From Plectrocnemia conspersa (Eukaryota; Arthropoda; Insecta; Trichoptera; Polycentropodidae): a stretch of DNA of 64,000 nucleotides. The translations under genes were made by a program, and so were the position numbers. Positions 46,450 to 58,799 of this stretch are shown here, piece after piece. Location of the stretch: the NCBI GenBank assembly GCA_009617715.1, contig VTFK01000016.1, forward strand, positions 806,001 through 870,000, in the 5' to 3' direction. Positions within the stretch are counted from its first letter, which is position 1, and each line of letters opens with the position of its first letter. Under the pieces are notes generated by a model. That model saw nothing but the letters and a program-made list of their open reading frames with translations. It was not told the origin of the DNA and did not search any database.

Positions 46450-48370
46450 GATTGATTAATTCTTAAGCTTTTGCTAGTTTATTTTATTTTTCTGATGAAA
46501 ATATGAAATTATACAATAAAACATTTTTATCACCTCTACTTTAACTATCCAAAATATTAACTATGTTTATATAATTATTTTTTAACTATAAATTGTTATA
46601 AATGTTTTTGACCTATCCAGCTTTGTATTTTTCCACTGCTTAACATAGAGGTGTTTCGGTTATAATTTAGAAGTGTTTGCTTGCCTTAAGGGTTGAATTT
46701 TTTTATTGAAAAAGCCTAAAATTAAAAACAAATCAGAGGAAATTTTAAACAAAATTGTGCCTGCGTATTATTATTAATTTGCGTAAGATATTCTATCTAG
46801 TATAAAAATGAGTTGATTTATTAAAAAATAAATTAAAAATACAGTCAATTATTTTCGAGCTCAAGCTGTAAAAGCAAATTCAAAGGAATAAAAACAGTGA
46901 AAAGTGTTTTTAGAATTTAAATGCGAATTAATATTATAATACATTTACATATTATTTTTATCAACCTTTTAATCGATATTTGCTAAAATAATAAGCAACC
47001 TCTCAATAGCCCTTAATTTTATATTACTTTTTAATAATAATAATTTTAGAAAATAGCCACTTATATATAAGACTTTTAGTTGTATTTTGAATCTATTTTT
47101 GCACGACCTATTTTTATATGACCAAGTATTAAAAAATTAAGATTTTAATGTATTTTAATTTCCAAGAATTGTGATTTTAATTTCCAAGAATTGTGACTCT
47201 CGCATTAAAATAATAAATAATAACAATGTTCTTATATAAAGATATTTGAATACATATAAATAATAAAAATATGAATATTTTATATACATACATACATATG
47301 TATAAAATACATCCCAAATATTTTTTTAGCTTTTAATGTATCTTATTACAATATTTAAATTATTCGCATTTTTAATTCATCCATTGTTTCTCAGATTTTA
47401 AGATTTCTCTTATGATGTTCCTTTGTAGTTAATTCCTAATTCGAAAATATTTATTTTCTATTAGATTAGTGATAAAGTCTGTCATCCTGACATGTTTTTT
47501 GATATCTTTTAGCTAATAAATTATGTGTTTTTTAACAATAATACAATAGAAACTGTTAACTAAAGCAAATTTATACATTTAGTAAAGTCCTATGTGAAAT
47601 ATTAAAAACTTGCAAAAAATACTGATTATTGTATTGTATATAATTATATAGAAAAATATTAGTATTACGGTTAAAAAATTAAATAATAATAAAGTGTTTG
47701 GATCTTAACAAATGAGGAATAGAATTGCAAAAATGTGATTGATATGTATTGTAGATAACATGGATGTTAATTTGTTATGGAACAATATTTATAGAAATAT
47801 TGTGGATAAAAAAAAAGTCAATATGATTTTAAAATATAAAATTAATTTAACCCAAAACCGTGATTTATAATATTATTATTGATTAAAATGCTTAAAAAAT
47901 CATATAAAATATTTTAGGAATTTAAAGTTTATATTGAAAAATGCAAAACATACATACATATGTTAAATATAAATTGCCAAAAAATAAATTTACTATTGCC
48001 CCAATTTATTTATTATGCAAAAATATTATATATGCCTAATATCAACCATAAAACGATCTTGAAAAAATTACAAGATAAGGTAATGAGAATAGTTTTAAAT
48101 AAAAATATAAATACTGATTGTAAAAGTATGATTGAAAAATTAGATACTCAATAAACATTTTATATATTTTTCGATTAATATATTATGTCTTATTACCTGC
48201 AAAAATACATAATCAGACATATTCACAAGTCTACTAAAACTTGATGCTGAATTATAATTTTCAAATTTTTCTCATATATTTTTTTACACATGACTCATAC
48301 CTTAAGGTTTATATGTTAAAATTTTTAATAATAGAATTAAATACGCTTTATTTTTTCAGTAAATTCATAA
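46450..48370. other. AT-rich noncoding desert
   Basis: Contains tacatacatacatatgtata runs (about 47283-47302, 47949-47960) and the 22-mer duplication. The + frames 47960-48154 and 48241-48432 are AT-driven and not credible. Confidence 0.6.
47152..47195 (+). repeat. Exact tandem duplication of a 22-mer
   Basis: ATTTTAATTTCCAAGAATTG plus TG occurs twice head to tail (47152-47173 and 47174-47195) without mismatch. Confidence 0.85.
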
Positions 48371-48374
48371 TTTT

Positions 48375-48765
48375 GACATTTCCCCTGTACCTTTTCCTCT
48401 CTGACGTCCACTTTACTCGTAAAATACGCTGAAATGTAATGTTCCCAAGTGTTCCCATTCGTCTGGCGCAACCGGCGCACGTTGAAAACTAAAGAAGCCC
48501 GTAACGTATAAAATATATAGTTGGCTGCATTGATGTTGCTCATTGGTATTATAGGTACGTAGTATGTGCACATGGGTGCATAAGGCGGCAATTTCGCATT
48601 GCACTCGGCAAACCGGTGGAACATTCCGCGCATATTTCCCACAAGTGATATTTCAATATGGGCCCTCGAACTCGATCGGAAAAAGAACGAACAAGGCCCA
48701 GGATTATGAAGTGACTATACATAGCGAGAAATGCACCGTTATCGACTGCTGACGTTTAAACTCAA
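48375..48765. promoter_or_regulatory. Strong higher-G+C noncoding island
   Basis: About 390 bases of balanced DNA. Frames occur on both strands (minus 101 and 63 codons, plus 62 codons) and overlap, without domains. Distinct segments include GTCTGGCGCAACCGGCGCACG (about 48461), which holds the inverted pair TGCGCC-like/GGCGCA, and GGCCCTCGAACTCGATCGG. Good candidate for a conserved element or an exon. Confidence 0.32.
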
Positions 48766-48769
48766 TTTA

Positions 48770-49190
48770 TGTAAAGAAAATGGCACAAATATACATACAT
48801 TAAAAAGAGAAAAAAAATCAATACCTAATTGTATATGTATACATACTTTATGTGATGATATGGATATATTTAGATGACTATTTTTATCGCTTTATTTCAA
48901 ACTTATCTTAATAAAATAAATTAATGATGTTACTCCACACCCAGCAATCTTAAATTATTTTTTCAATATTAAAATGACAATCTTTTATAACTGCTGCTAT
49001 AAAAAAGTAATTAAACATTTTTTTTAAGCTGAGTGGGAAAAGGCGTATTATATATGATTTTATTAGCTTAGTTTTGATTGCCTTGTAATTTAGAAAAAAA
49101 TAGTATTACTGGTTTTACTTTACACCGAAAAGAGATATGTTAAAATGGGCGTAAATAATTGTTTATATATTAAACTTTAACTTTTTTCGT
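48770..49190. other. AT-rich noncoding stretch
   Basis: No supportable feature was seen. Confidence 0.55.
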
Positions 49191-49199
49191 CAGCGCGCT

Positions 49200-49250
49200 T
49201 TTTCAATTAAATATCGGTCTAAGAGCCGCAATAGCGGCAAGCTCTTTAGA
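49200..49250 (+). repeat. Small hairpin-like repeat AAGAGCCGC-AATA-GCGGCAAGCTCTT
   Basis: AAGAGC-CGC ... GCG-GC(AA)GCTCTT pairs around AATA near 49210-49235. A diverged relative at 37030-37060 suggests an interspersed repeat. Confidence 0.45.
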
Positions 49251-49404
49251 GCGAAATTCCAATATATATATATATTAAATTTAAGCTTGGAGTCCAGGTG
49301 TGAGCTCAGGAATTTAACTCTTGTTTTTTATTTAGCATCAATACGCTTTTCACGAGGTAGTGGCAAAGCTTGCCATTATTTTATGAAAATAATTGCTTCT
49401 GTTT

Positions 49405-49675
49405 TAATTTTGAACAGCACGATAAATGAATAATATTAGTCTCTGACTATAGACTTAAAAGAGCTGGGTTCGAATCTCATACGGACCTTAGTGTTTTTGA
49501 ATTCCAATGGTGTCTGGAAGATCAGAATTATTGATTAATACATATTAAAAATTTCGATCGATCATCACAGATTAGATTTACTTAGATTTTCCTAAGCTCA
49601 CGGATGAATATTGTAATGATTATTTAAATTAAAGCTAGGTCGTACACGTCTGGCATTAAAATTTTTTTCATAATG
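49405..49675 (+). mobile_element. tRNA-derived SINE (copy 3, best preserved)
   Basis: The head contains CTCTGACTATAGACTTAAAA (anticodon-arm-like) followed by GGTTCGAATCT at 49467-49477, a near-consensus RNA polymerase III B box (GGTTCGANTCC). The A box should lie near GATAAATGAATAATATTAG but is degenerate. The body (ATCACAGATTAGATTTACTTAG ... GGTCGTACACGTCTGGCATT) is shared with the 30.4-kb copy, and the head with the 2.65-kb copy, which defines the family inside this window. Partner LINE and tail type were not identified. Confidence 0.65.
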
Positions 49676-49684
49676 TGCTTAATA

Positions 49685-51615
49685 CTACTCATAGTGAATA
49701 TCTTATATGTCTTAATAAAATAAAGAAAAAATTCAGTAGATTTTAATTTTTCACTTATAAATTGTTATACATTTTTAACAAATCAGTGCATAGTAAAATT
49801 TTAATTATACAATTAACAAAAAAGACTACAACTTAGTGTTTAAAAATATTTCTTATTGTTAAAAAAAAATATTAAAATATCAATACTGGCAATTGAAAAA
49901 GCCCAAAGCTGCAAAATATTAGCTCAGAAATATTAAAAAAATGTTTCTATTTGTTTATTTGACCATGACTATAATAAGTAACATTTATATTATAGGATAC
50001 ATTTCAAAAATCAAGTTAAGAACACAAATAAACTGTATAAATACCGCAAAAAAATACGCGTGTTGTTTTAATATACAAAAAATATTACTCAATTGTGTAT
50101 TTATTATAGAATTAATTGTTTTTTTAAAAATATTTATAAATAAATATCTTACCACATATTTCAACGAATAATTTACAAATAGTAAAATTAATATTTTAAT
50201 AACAAAATGGTAAAAACAGGTATTTAAATATTAAAATGTTTAGACTTATAAAAAATTAGGAAAATTCAATATGGTGTAAATATGCAAAGAAGTGCATAAA
50301 TAAATTAAAAAGTACTGCTTATAAAAAATCTTTATAAGATTTTAATTACAATAAATAAAAATTCTTGATATTATTCTTGTAATGAACGCATATTTGTATT
50401 TTTAAAAAAATTTTTCTTATTAAAACGTCAACTAAATATTCTATGATATACATTTATATAATAAAAGTTTTATAACTTAATTTTTAAAGGAAAAGTTAGG
50501 TAAAAACGTATTGCAAAGAAAGAGCTTAAAATTTTTATAATAATCTCTTTAAGATGTTCAAAGTAATTTTAACGTTTATTTTTTTTTTAAAACACACAAC
50601 TCGTAAGGTTTTATTTATAAAATATATTTATATTTTATTTTTGTTAAATTATAAACTAATGCTTTTTATAAATATGGTTTTATAATCAAACATTTATTAG
50701 GCAGCAATTAATTGACTATTTGTATTATGTAAGTAATTTTAATATAATATAATTTTAAGTATTAAGTTTGATAAAAACGGACCAAAAAATGCAAGAAAAT
50801 GATCTAAATCTTTAATAAGTATTAACCGTTTCTGCCTAAAAAAATTATAAATAATTTTAATTGTATTTTTCATCTGGTATTATATCGACACATAGAGAAG
50901 ATTTTAACATCTAAATTTATAATGCACATATAAAACATAAAAATAAATATTTATAATATCTATATATTTCTGTTTATCTATTTTGAAAATTTTATTAATA
51001 AAAACTCTTTTAAAAAAATTAGCTTAAATTTACGCGTTTATTTAAATATACAATTCTCATGAAAAGCTTAGTTTTTGTCCCTTAATGTTTAACATAAAAG
51101 TTAAAAAGTAGAAATACAAAACTCGAGTCAAATCTGATTATTTTCCGTATTTTTAAGCTACTTTTTTAATTTATTTTTAACTATTTTAAATACACCATTT
51201 TCTCCTTTGAGGTTTCGCTAAGGTGCTTTAAAAACATACACCTTTTTTATTTATTGATAAATACTCTTCTAACAATGTATCTTAACTAATGCAATATAAT
51301 AAAAAAAAACAATTATATACTTCCGAGATAATTTAAAGAATATATATATTTTTTTGCTAATTTTTATATGTTTAATAATAATTATTATAAGAATTAATAT
51401 TTATTTTATTAATAAATTGATCATAAAATGTTGTTTATTGCGTTTGAAAAACTTTAAATATAAATAAGGGATAATATTTTAAATAATATATAATATATAG
51501 CTTAATATAACATATCCCTAATACTAAGTTTTATTTATACTAATCCCAAATAAAAAATGTATTATTATTTGTTTTATTTTTTCAAGTAAACACCAGGTGA
51601 TTTTATATAAAATTA
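49685..51615. other. AT-rich noncoding desert
   Basis: Almost pure AT-dominated DNA. The 76-codon + frame 49941-50171 is Ile/Phe/Lys-rich and not credible. Confidence 0.65.
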
Positions 51616-51619
51616 TTAA

Positions 51620-52000
51620 AATAATTTATTAGACATTCTTAGATGAGGGCTAATTTTATCCCGGAATCTAGGGATAAGCAGAAGTGTCATATATGAGAAA
51701 CCCTTTTAGAGATATCTGGGGAACTTCCTTTGAACCCTCTCCAACAACATTGAATACATGTTGACATGTTGTCAGATGCTTCGAAGTTACGATATAACTA
51801 GCACATAAATAATTATTCTAAGAATACCTAAATAAATTAGTTAATCTATTATCTAAAACTCAGATTAGGATGAAATATTTAACAGTAAGCTTCGGTTATA
51901 TATTTTTATTTTAATATAGTAAAATATACTAATTTTATTTAATATATTGACGTTATAATGTATAGAATTTAATATGTTATTATTGTTTGAGTTGCGTTAT
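51620..52000. other. Small complex patch in AT-rich DNA
   Basis: TTATCCC-GGAATCT-AGGGATAA (about 51656-51676) is a 7-bp inverted repeat. Nothing further was seen. Confidence 0.4.
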
Positions 52001-52005
52001 ATAAA

Positions 52006-52078
52006 GGTTTGATCTGGCAACTTACATATTAGTAGTCTGACACTGACCGCTATACCACAGAATTGCGGGTGAACTAAC
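52006..52078 (-). mobile_element. tRNA-like head of a second SINE family
   Basis: On the minus strand TGGTATAGCGGT (complement of about 52046-52057) fits a polymerase III A box (TRGYNNARNNGG). It is followed by CAGACTACTAATATGTAAG and CCAGATCAAACC, a two-mismatch B box, at tRNA-like spacing. The acceptor ends do not pair, so it is a tRNA-derived element and not a tRNA gene. It is unlike the 49.4-kb family in its anticodon arm. Confidence 0.5.
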
Positions 52079-52239
52079 TGGACTTTGGAAAATTCAATCA
52101 AAATTAACTATCGTTTGTTAGGTACACAGTTAATAAATATGTGTTGTATCACATAATAAAATATGGTTTTAAAATAGTATTTTTTCGTTTCTTAAATTCT
52201 GCATATTACATTCAATCTTCAAAACATTTTTCAACAATG

Positions 52240-52740
52240 ACCATAGAGTGCAATCATTTTTCCCTTTTAAGGCGGTCAGTTTGAAAGATTTTATTTGGTT
52301 TAAAACGACTTTTTAGAGCGAAGCAGTATTTTTAAAGCGAGTCGTTGAATTATATTGCCTCCAGAATGTCCTTAAAGATCGAACTCTGAGCGTTATATAA
52401 GGTGATGAAAATGCCATTAGAGCAGCGTAGCATTCGGCTCTAATATTTGAGAACATTACACCAATAATAATAATATAAATTTATTGCCTTTTCACTTACG
52501 CAAATAAGGGCGCCGAATTGACGTTTGCGAAACGCGTTTCGCTCCTTATTTTATTCAATTATAGCAAACATTTGCAATAACAATATTTGAGCGTAATTAA
52601 CGCAGGAAATTATAATGAGCGTTATTAACGACGAATCTTATATTAAACGTTGCGTGATTAATTAAAATGTTTTAATGAAGTTTTGTCCGTGCCAATATAA
52701 AATTTCATTGGGCCAATCCATGTTGGAAAAATCGATAGCT
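52240..52740. promoter_or_regulatory. Candidate regulatory island
   Basis: About 500 bases with ATTAGAGC ... GCTCTAAT as an 8-bp inverted pair (about 52416-52444), GACGTTTGCGAAACGCGTTTCGC (GCGAAACGCGTTTCGC is itself palindromic, about 52527-52542) and repeated GCGTAATTAACGC/AGCGTTATTAACGACG segments. No open frame. Confidence 0.32.
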
Positions 52741-52744
52741 AGTA

Positions 52745-53015
52745 TCATATTCTGAATCGAGAGCATGTATATTTTTTACAACAGTAGTTGAAATTTTATA
52801 ATTTTTTATATTATACTAGAATTACGATAAGACACATATTTATTTATGTTTAGATAGTTCGACCACAATCGTTGATTTTTCATGAAAGCGTTTCACCTTG
52901 ATAAATATATATTTCAAATGTTGCTCAACCTTAAATTTAATATATTGTTAAGATTAATCGGATTACAATGCAAACGAAACAGTTACAAAAATAAAACCTG
53001 CAGCGCTATAGGTGT
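52745..53015. other. AT-rich noncoding stretch
   Basis: No supportable feature was seen. Confidence 0.55.
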
Positions 53016-53019
53016 ATTA

Positions 53020-53410
53020 TAATTTGTACCCGCGACACCTTCGCCAACTTTAGGCATTTATCACCCAGGTCACGTGGGAATCCAAAGCCCATTCTTCCTT
53101 ATTTCTGGAAGAGAGGGAGAGAGCAGCAGGCTTAGCGGACGGGACCAACTTTCCTTTAAATGATCACTAAAAATTCAGCCGGTAAGGTCGCCACACTCAC
53201 ACCGACTCTTTGACGCTAATTTTCAGAGCTTTTAAGTGAAACAAGAAAAAAACGAAGAAAAAGAAGAAAATAAATCCGTTCCAGCGGCATAATTTATTAG
53301 GCTCGAAAGCAAAATTTTCTATTAAGCGACATATTAACCGGATTCACGAGACATTAATCTTGTTTTGCATTAAAACACACTTAGGACGCGTCTCGGATAA
53401 TTGTGATGTG
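53020..53410. promoter_or_regulatory. Strong noncoding island with GAGA and CACGTG
   Basis: Contains GGTCACGTGGGAATCC (E-box), GAAGAGAGGGAGAGAGCAGC (GAGA-type), and CACTCACACCGACTC. Balanced composition, no frame. Resembles regulatory DNA; GAGA repeats are common in insect promoters and Polycomb elements. Confidence 0.35.
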
Positions 53411-53414
53411 TACG

Positions 53415-54615
53415 AATTCTGAATTTAATAGTGATAATATTAGTTAAATAAAATTTGTATCAAAAAACATAAAAAGCACAAGTTCAATTTGCTTTAATCT
53501 GTAACATTCTAATCATATAAAGAGCTGATAACATTTAAACTTGTAAATTATCGCATTCTACAGCGTTAGATTTTCTTGATAATGAAAAATATAATGACTG
53601 AAACTAGTGTAACATTATAACCTTTATTATAATGAGTAAATTCTGTTACAATTAATTGTTTCGTTAAAAATATTATTTGTCATAAACTAAAACTTCTTCT
53701 ACTTTCTTAATTGCTATGTAGATTTTTTAGATTAAGATTTCCTATATTTTTTTTAATAAGATTTTCTATATTTAAGAAATTTTCCCACAATTTGAAAAAC
53801 TAGTTTTTTAAAAAAAATTAAAGCTATCCATTTTTATAACATGGATTAGCCACATGCTTACCAAAACAAGAAAGCTAACATGTTTTTAAAAAAAACACAC
53901 ATTTCCGATCTCTTTACATGACGAAAGAAGTGGCTTTACATGACGTTTGTGACGTTTATTTATGTGATAAATTAAATAAATCGTACATATAAAATTAAGA
54001 CAAAATAAATGATAATAAGTAAATTGGTATTAAAGTAAAAAAAACATTTTCCAAGAAAGTAAAAAAGTTTTAAAAAATTGTAAAGATTACAAATCATTAT
54101 TGTTTTTAATCTGTACAATTTTTAATCCTATTAGCAAATCACACTATTTCCTGCCAATTCTATCTAGTTTATTGCGTATATGGTATTACATTTTACTATT
54201 TAAAAATACCCATAAATTCAAGTTTAAAATGTATAAAAAATCCTTATAATAAATAATTAATTTACATAAAGTATAAATATATTTTAGTCCAAAATCACAA
54301 TAAACTCAAATACAATTATATAATAAGATATAAATTAAATTATAAATAAAAGCATAACAATTAAAAATAAAATGCATATCTAATTAAAATATAAAAACCG
54401 TATCTATAAAAATATGGAATCTAAAATATCTATAAAACATATTATTTATTGTTATTTAAATTATGAATTTATTTAATCTTACATAGTGAGATTAAAAAAG
54501 ATAATCAATAATTTTTACTTAATTGTTATTGAAGTAAAAAATCTTGTTTTCTAAGTAATCATAAACTTTATAAATAAACTAGAAATGTACCATAATTTTT
54601 TTTATAATCTTCACA
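53415..54615. other. AT-rich noncoding desert
   Basis: A direct repeat TTTACATGACGAAAGAAGTGG/TTTACATGACGTTTGTGACG lies near 53916-53955. Otherwise nothing was seen. Confidence 0.55.
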
Positions 54616-54619
54616 AAAT

Positions 54620-54889
54620 TTTATTTTAATTTATTTTAGATTAAATTAAGACCATCGTGGCCTAACAGGTTACCCCAATGCGCCACGATGGTCGAAAACA
54701 AATTTTAAATTTATAAAAAAAAAAAGTATATATACATAAATATAAAAATACTTAAACATAACAAAAAAATTATAAAATATTAAAATTAAATGAAATAAAC
54801 CGGATCAGCTCCTCGTAGCTGACATTAAATAGGTCAATATGCAATGCCAGCGTATTAAGGAGCCGGATGGCCATAGCCATAGGCGAGTC
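54620..54889 (-). mobile_element. LINE fragment A (Jockey-like, 3' end only)
   Basis: The reverse complement aligns with the 3' end of copy D (60470-60740): GGCTCCTTAATAC, CTGGCATT(G/A)C, ATATTGACCTATT and AGCTACGAGGAGCT are shared in order. It then shares the 44-nt hairpin and the terminal CTTAATTTAATCTAAAA. It is 5'-truncated just inside the end of ORF2, as expected for abortive target-primed reverse transcription. The A-rich tail lies at the low-coordinate end. Confidence 0.88.
54650..54693 (-). ncRNA. LINE 3'-UTR stem-loop (copy A)
   Basis: GACCATCGTGGC and its exact complement form a 12-bp stem around a 20-base loop. It has the same length and stem as at 60669-60712; the loop differs at one base. 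It is a structural element of the LINE RNA, likely recognised by its reverse transcriptase during integration (inference from other LINEs). Confidence 0.8.
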
Positions 54890-54894
54890 ATAAT

Positions 54895-55825
54895 AGTTAA
54901 TAATAACATTTCTCGTCAATAATTTTTACTTGAATGTGAAAGCAAGATTATGCACATTTTTAAATAGTTAAATATATTCTCGCATTGTTAAAAGCTACGT
55001 TTCCTAGTAAATTGTTTTATTTAATGTTCTCGACTTTTGCTTTTAAATTACTAATAAAATATATTATTTATGTTACTTCGTATATATGAGTGTTTCTTTT
55101 CCTTTTAATTTTTTTTATTTACTTTACAATGAGTACACACCCTTTAATAACATTATCATTTATTAGGAAATTTCTCGTTGTCGTTATGTAATTATAAAAC
55201 ATTGCTTTTTGTGAAGTCTTTAATTATTTTTATTTATTTTAAAAGTGACAATTTAGCAAACATGAAAAAAATGTTCTGTTAAAAATATCATGTAAAAATA
55301 AAAGTGTTACGTAAAAAATATTAAATTATGCTGAGAAAGAGCATTCTGCAAAATAAAATTATTAACTAACTTAAAAAATAAAGAAATCGTCAAAAAAACA
55401 ACTTAAACAATAAGTTCGAAAAACTTAAATTAATCACTATTCCTAAAATCAATTCACAATTTGTAACAAGTAAAATTGACAGTGTTTTGCATAAAAAATA
55501 GTTTATATTTAAGATTTTTAATGGTCACTTGAAAGGTTTCGTTTATAAATGATATTCTGAGACACAAGCGTCTCTTTTAGTCCTAATAAGTTTTTTTACA
55601 TTCGGTAAAACATCTTTAAGCAAATATATAAATGACTTAAAATTTACATAATTACAGTTATTTATAATGAAAATCTAATAAATTAGATCACTCACGCATT
55701 TCTCAAAGAAAAGAAACGAAAACCGAAAAACGACAATTTTTTCGAAATAACATCACTACTGCAAAGATCAATTTACATCCCTGGATGTGTGTTCTAACCT
55801 GAGCCCTGGGCCGTTAATATAATTA
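54895..55825. other. AT-rich noncoding stretch between LINE fragments
   Basis: Mostly AT-rich. Bases 55690-55825 are slightly more complex (CATCCCTGGATGTGTG, GAGCCCTGGGCC). No gene was seen. Confidence 0.5.
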
Positions 55826-55831
55826 TAATAA

Positions 55832-56425
55832 AATCTCAGAATTACTTTTAAGAGCAAGTAGTGATTCCCTCTACACGTAAACGACGTCTGCGATAAATGT
55901 TCCAATATGTTTTGTTATAAGTAACGTATTTCAATGTGTTGATCCGTCAATTATTCGCAACCTCTATGATGATTCAGTTCATAGCATTTGTAAATTAGAA
56001 TCATATATTTAAAATCTACGAATAACTTATATATCAATAAATTAATATTATTGAGATACTCTTATTAAAAAATATTTGTTTTTGATACTTTTAATAATTT
56101 AAATTTGAAATTTAAATTAAAATTTTAATTTTAATATATATATTAATTTATTATTTTTAATTTATTAAAATATAATATTTATAATATAATATTTTTTTGA
56201 TATTTTTTATAAAAAATATTTGTGTAAAATAAAGCGGTATTATTCTCAATCAAACTATTTTAAAGGAATTTTAGTTGTAGGTACTAAAACTTCGAAAATC
56301 ACGATTGCGTCCTCTTTTGAAGTTTGTTAGAGCCAAGACGTCTGCATTAATAGATTCATCTATAGCTTTCGCCATTTAGTTCTTTATTAGGCTAACATAA
56401 TGCTGGTCTGGTCCGTATCATTTTA
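55832..56425 (+). mobile_element. LINE fragment B (same family), interrupted
   Basis: AATCTCAGAATTACTTTTAAG, ACGACGTCTGCGATAAATG and ATTATTCGCAACCTCTATGA align with copy D at 59960-60110. TCGAAAATCACGATTGCGTCC, TTTGTTAGAGCC and TCTATAGCTTTCGCCATT align with 60404-60485. Between the two blocks (about 56030-56265) lies AT-rich DNA where D continues with LINE sequence, so B carries an insertion or severe decay there. The end resembles the C/E subfamily (GCTGGTCTGGTCCGTATCATT). No frame survives. Confidence 0.8.
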
Positions 56426-56429
56426 TAAT

Positions 56430-56755
56430 ATAAGTATATATATTACTATGTGTATTTATTTTACCATTGTGTCGCATTTTATCGTAACATGTTAGGGGAC
56501 GATCGATTTATTTAATTTTTTTAATAAATTAATATGTATCGGACTTAACCATCTGCTACAACATGGATATTTTTGCATTTGACACCGCCTTCCAACACTG
56601 ACACCTATTACATATCTAATATTTTAACAATTTAATATTTATAAAATTTAATTGATAAGTGCGATTCTTTAGTTTAAACATGAATTAAGCTGTGACAAAA
56701 AATATATTATTTATTATTTCTAATAAAATTGACAGCATTTTTTTATACAACCCTG
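56430..56755. other. AT-rich noncoding stretch
   Basis: No supportable feature was seen. Confidence 0.5.
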
Positions 56756-56759
56756 TACT

Positions 56760-57030
56760 TTTAAACGCCGAATAAATATTTTTTTTAGAGAGAGAGTGGT
56801 ATCGAGCTTGGCGTTTCATGCCACGCACGTCTGGAGTACCATCCGGCGAGAGAGATTATGAAAATATGGGGATCCCAGAGAAGGGATCTTGATTTTTATC
56901 TAATTTTATTAGCTAGCAGAGGTCCTCTTTCCTGTGCGATAATTCCATTTTCGCTCTCTTGCGGATATCTGAGCGTCAGAAAACCAACTATGAGCGCTTG
57001 ACTCAAATTTAAAGCGAATGGATAAACCTG
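56760..57030. promoter_or_regulatory. Noncoding island with GAGA repeats
   Basis: TAGAGAGAGAGTGG (about 56787) and GGCGAGAGAGATTATG (about 56843) with GGGATCCCAGAGAAGGGATC. No open frame. Resembles GAGA-bearing regulatory DNA. Confidence 0.3.
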
Positions 57031-57229
57031 AATAAAACGACAGGAATATGATTTATATTTTGACTTCTACTGAATTAGTTAAAAATGCGTTTATATTTAT
57101 CATGTAACATGTTTTTGTTTTTGATATGTAAATATTTTTCAAGGACGATTATTTTTATAAAGCTGTTTATTTCTTCAAAGCAATTAATCTGAAAATTGTT
57201 GGTTTATATTGTCTATTTGTAATTTTTAT

Positions 57230-58080
57230 TGCCCTTAGCGAGAAGCGATAAGAATTGTTCATTAATTAAGAAAACGTCAGTCAATATTGTCATTGAAAAA
57301 TGTGAAATGTGACATTTCTAAAAGTTTCGGTAATAAAATGTTTTTGTAGATTTCGTTCGGTGAAATAAATTGTTTTTATATATTTTAAATATATTTTTCA
57401 TTGCAAAAAAAAACAAAATACACTAATGATATTTTTATAGAAAAATCTAAGATTTTTTTGTACCAAAAATTTCATTTTTGCAGCAAATTTTATAAATAGG
57501 GTAATTGCCTGAACAAAGCGTTTATTTATTTAGTGACTTTGGGTCATGTAAGAATAATGCTATTTTGTACTACCCATTTGAAGCTCAGTTGGATCATAAG
57601 ACAAAGACAACCGGACAATAATCTCATTCGCAACACGCTCACGATCAAGATCAAACACCACGTCCATTATCTCGTTCAGACCGTTGAAGCACAATAACTC
57701 TATCCACCGCAACCGTATCGTATAAACTCCAGCCGTGCGTTAATAAGGTGCCTTGGTTAATAGGCATGCGGTGTGTTGTGTAGTGGGTTGAATGTTTGTT
57801 GGTTCAACATTCGAATTTTAACCGGAAGTAGAATCTTGGAGTCGGTTTTCGCACTCGGTTGTTCGGGCCAAAGTTGGCTGCTTTCGAGAAGCCGTATCAA
57901 TCCGCGAAGCTTTATACATTAGTGCTAAAGTTCGCCGATCCAGAAGCTGTTCAAAGGTTTTGTATTGGCTTAAATGGAACGATCGGATGAATCGCGAGTT
58001 TGGGAAATGAATCCGAGTTGGTGCACTGGCGGTTCAATGGGTTCACTGATATGGGAGTAGTAATATCTAATTTTAATGCC
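57230..58080. promoter_or_regulatory. Largest balanced noncoding island (57.5-58.08 kb) with Ets site
   Basis: From about 57530 the sequence runs for some 550 bases with balanced composition yet no open frame of 60 codons on either strand, unlike the other islands. ACCGGAAGTA at 57821-57830 is a consensus Ets-family site. GTTGAATGTT-TGTTG-GTTCAACATTC (about 57787-57812) is an inverted pair. Candidate enhancer, promoter or noncoding RNA exon. Confidence 0.35.
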
Positions 58081-58084
58081 TTAT

Positions 58085-58795
58085 AATAATATATACAGTT
58101 ACAAATCAATACTCAATCAAATTAGTCGTACAAATATTAATAGAACAAATCAGTGATGAATATATTTTCTAATATCAACGGATTTTTAAACTCATTATTT
58201 GCTGCAAAGTTACTATTTAAATGCCTTTAATATGATACTTAAAGTATTGCAAAAAAAATAATATAATACATACATCTATTAATCACAAGCAGCAATAAAA
58301 TAATAATTGACAATAAAAAGACATATACATGCCAACAAGAAAAATAATGCCAGAAATTAAATACATAACTATGATAATTTAATAATAAAATATATAAGAA
58401 AACCGGTGATATGAAAATACATTGTATTTTAATTTATAAATAATACCTCAAATAAAAAAAAATATGCCTGAAAACAACGTAATTAATGTAGAGTATATTT
58501 TGCGTACACTGTAAGCGCCTTTTAAAACTTTAAAAACTTTTCCAATCAGCTCTTTCGTAATCAAAATTGACCTTCTAAATGAACTGAACGTTAAATTATA
58601 GTATAAAAAATATGATTCAAAGAGAAACATAAAAGTAGTTAAAATGTCGTTAAAAAAACACAACGTTAAGAGTTGTATATTTTATTTCGAATCATTCTTA
58701 TTAAGATTTACTTAAAATTAATTAAAAAGATAGTGACCTTAAGTATCACGATGGAAAAATAAATCATTGCATAAAAAAATAATACATTGTGTAAA
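58085..58795. other. AT-rich noncoding stretch
   Basis: The 71-codon minus frame 58448-58663 is Phe/Leu/Ile-rich and not credible. No other feature was seen. Confidence 0.55.
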
Positions 58796-58799
58796 AGAG

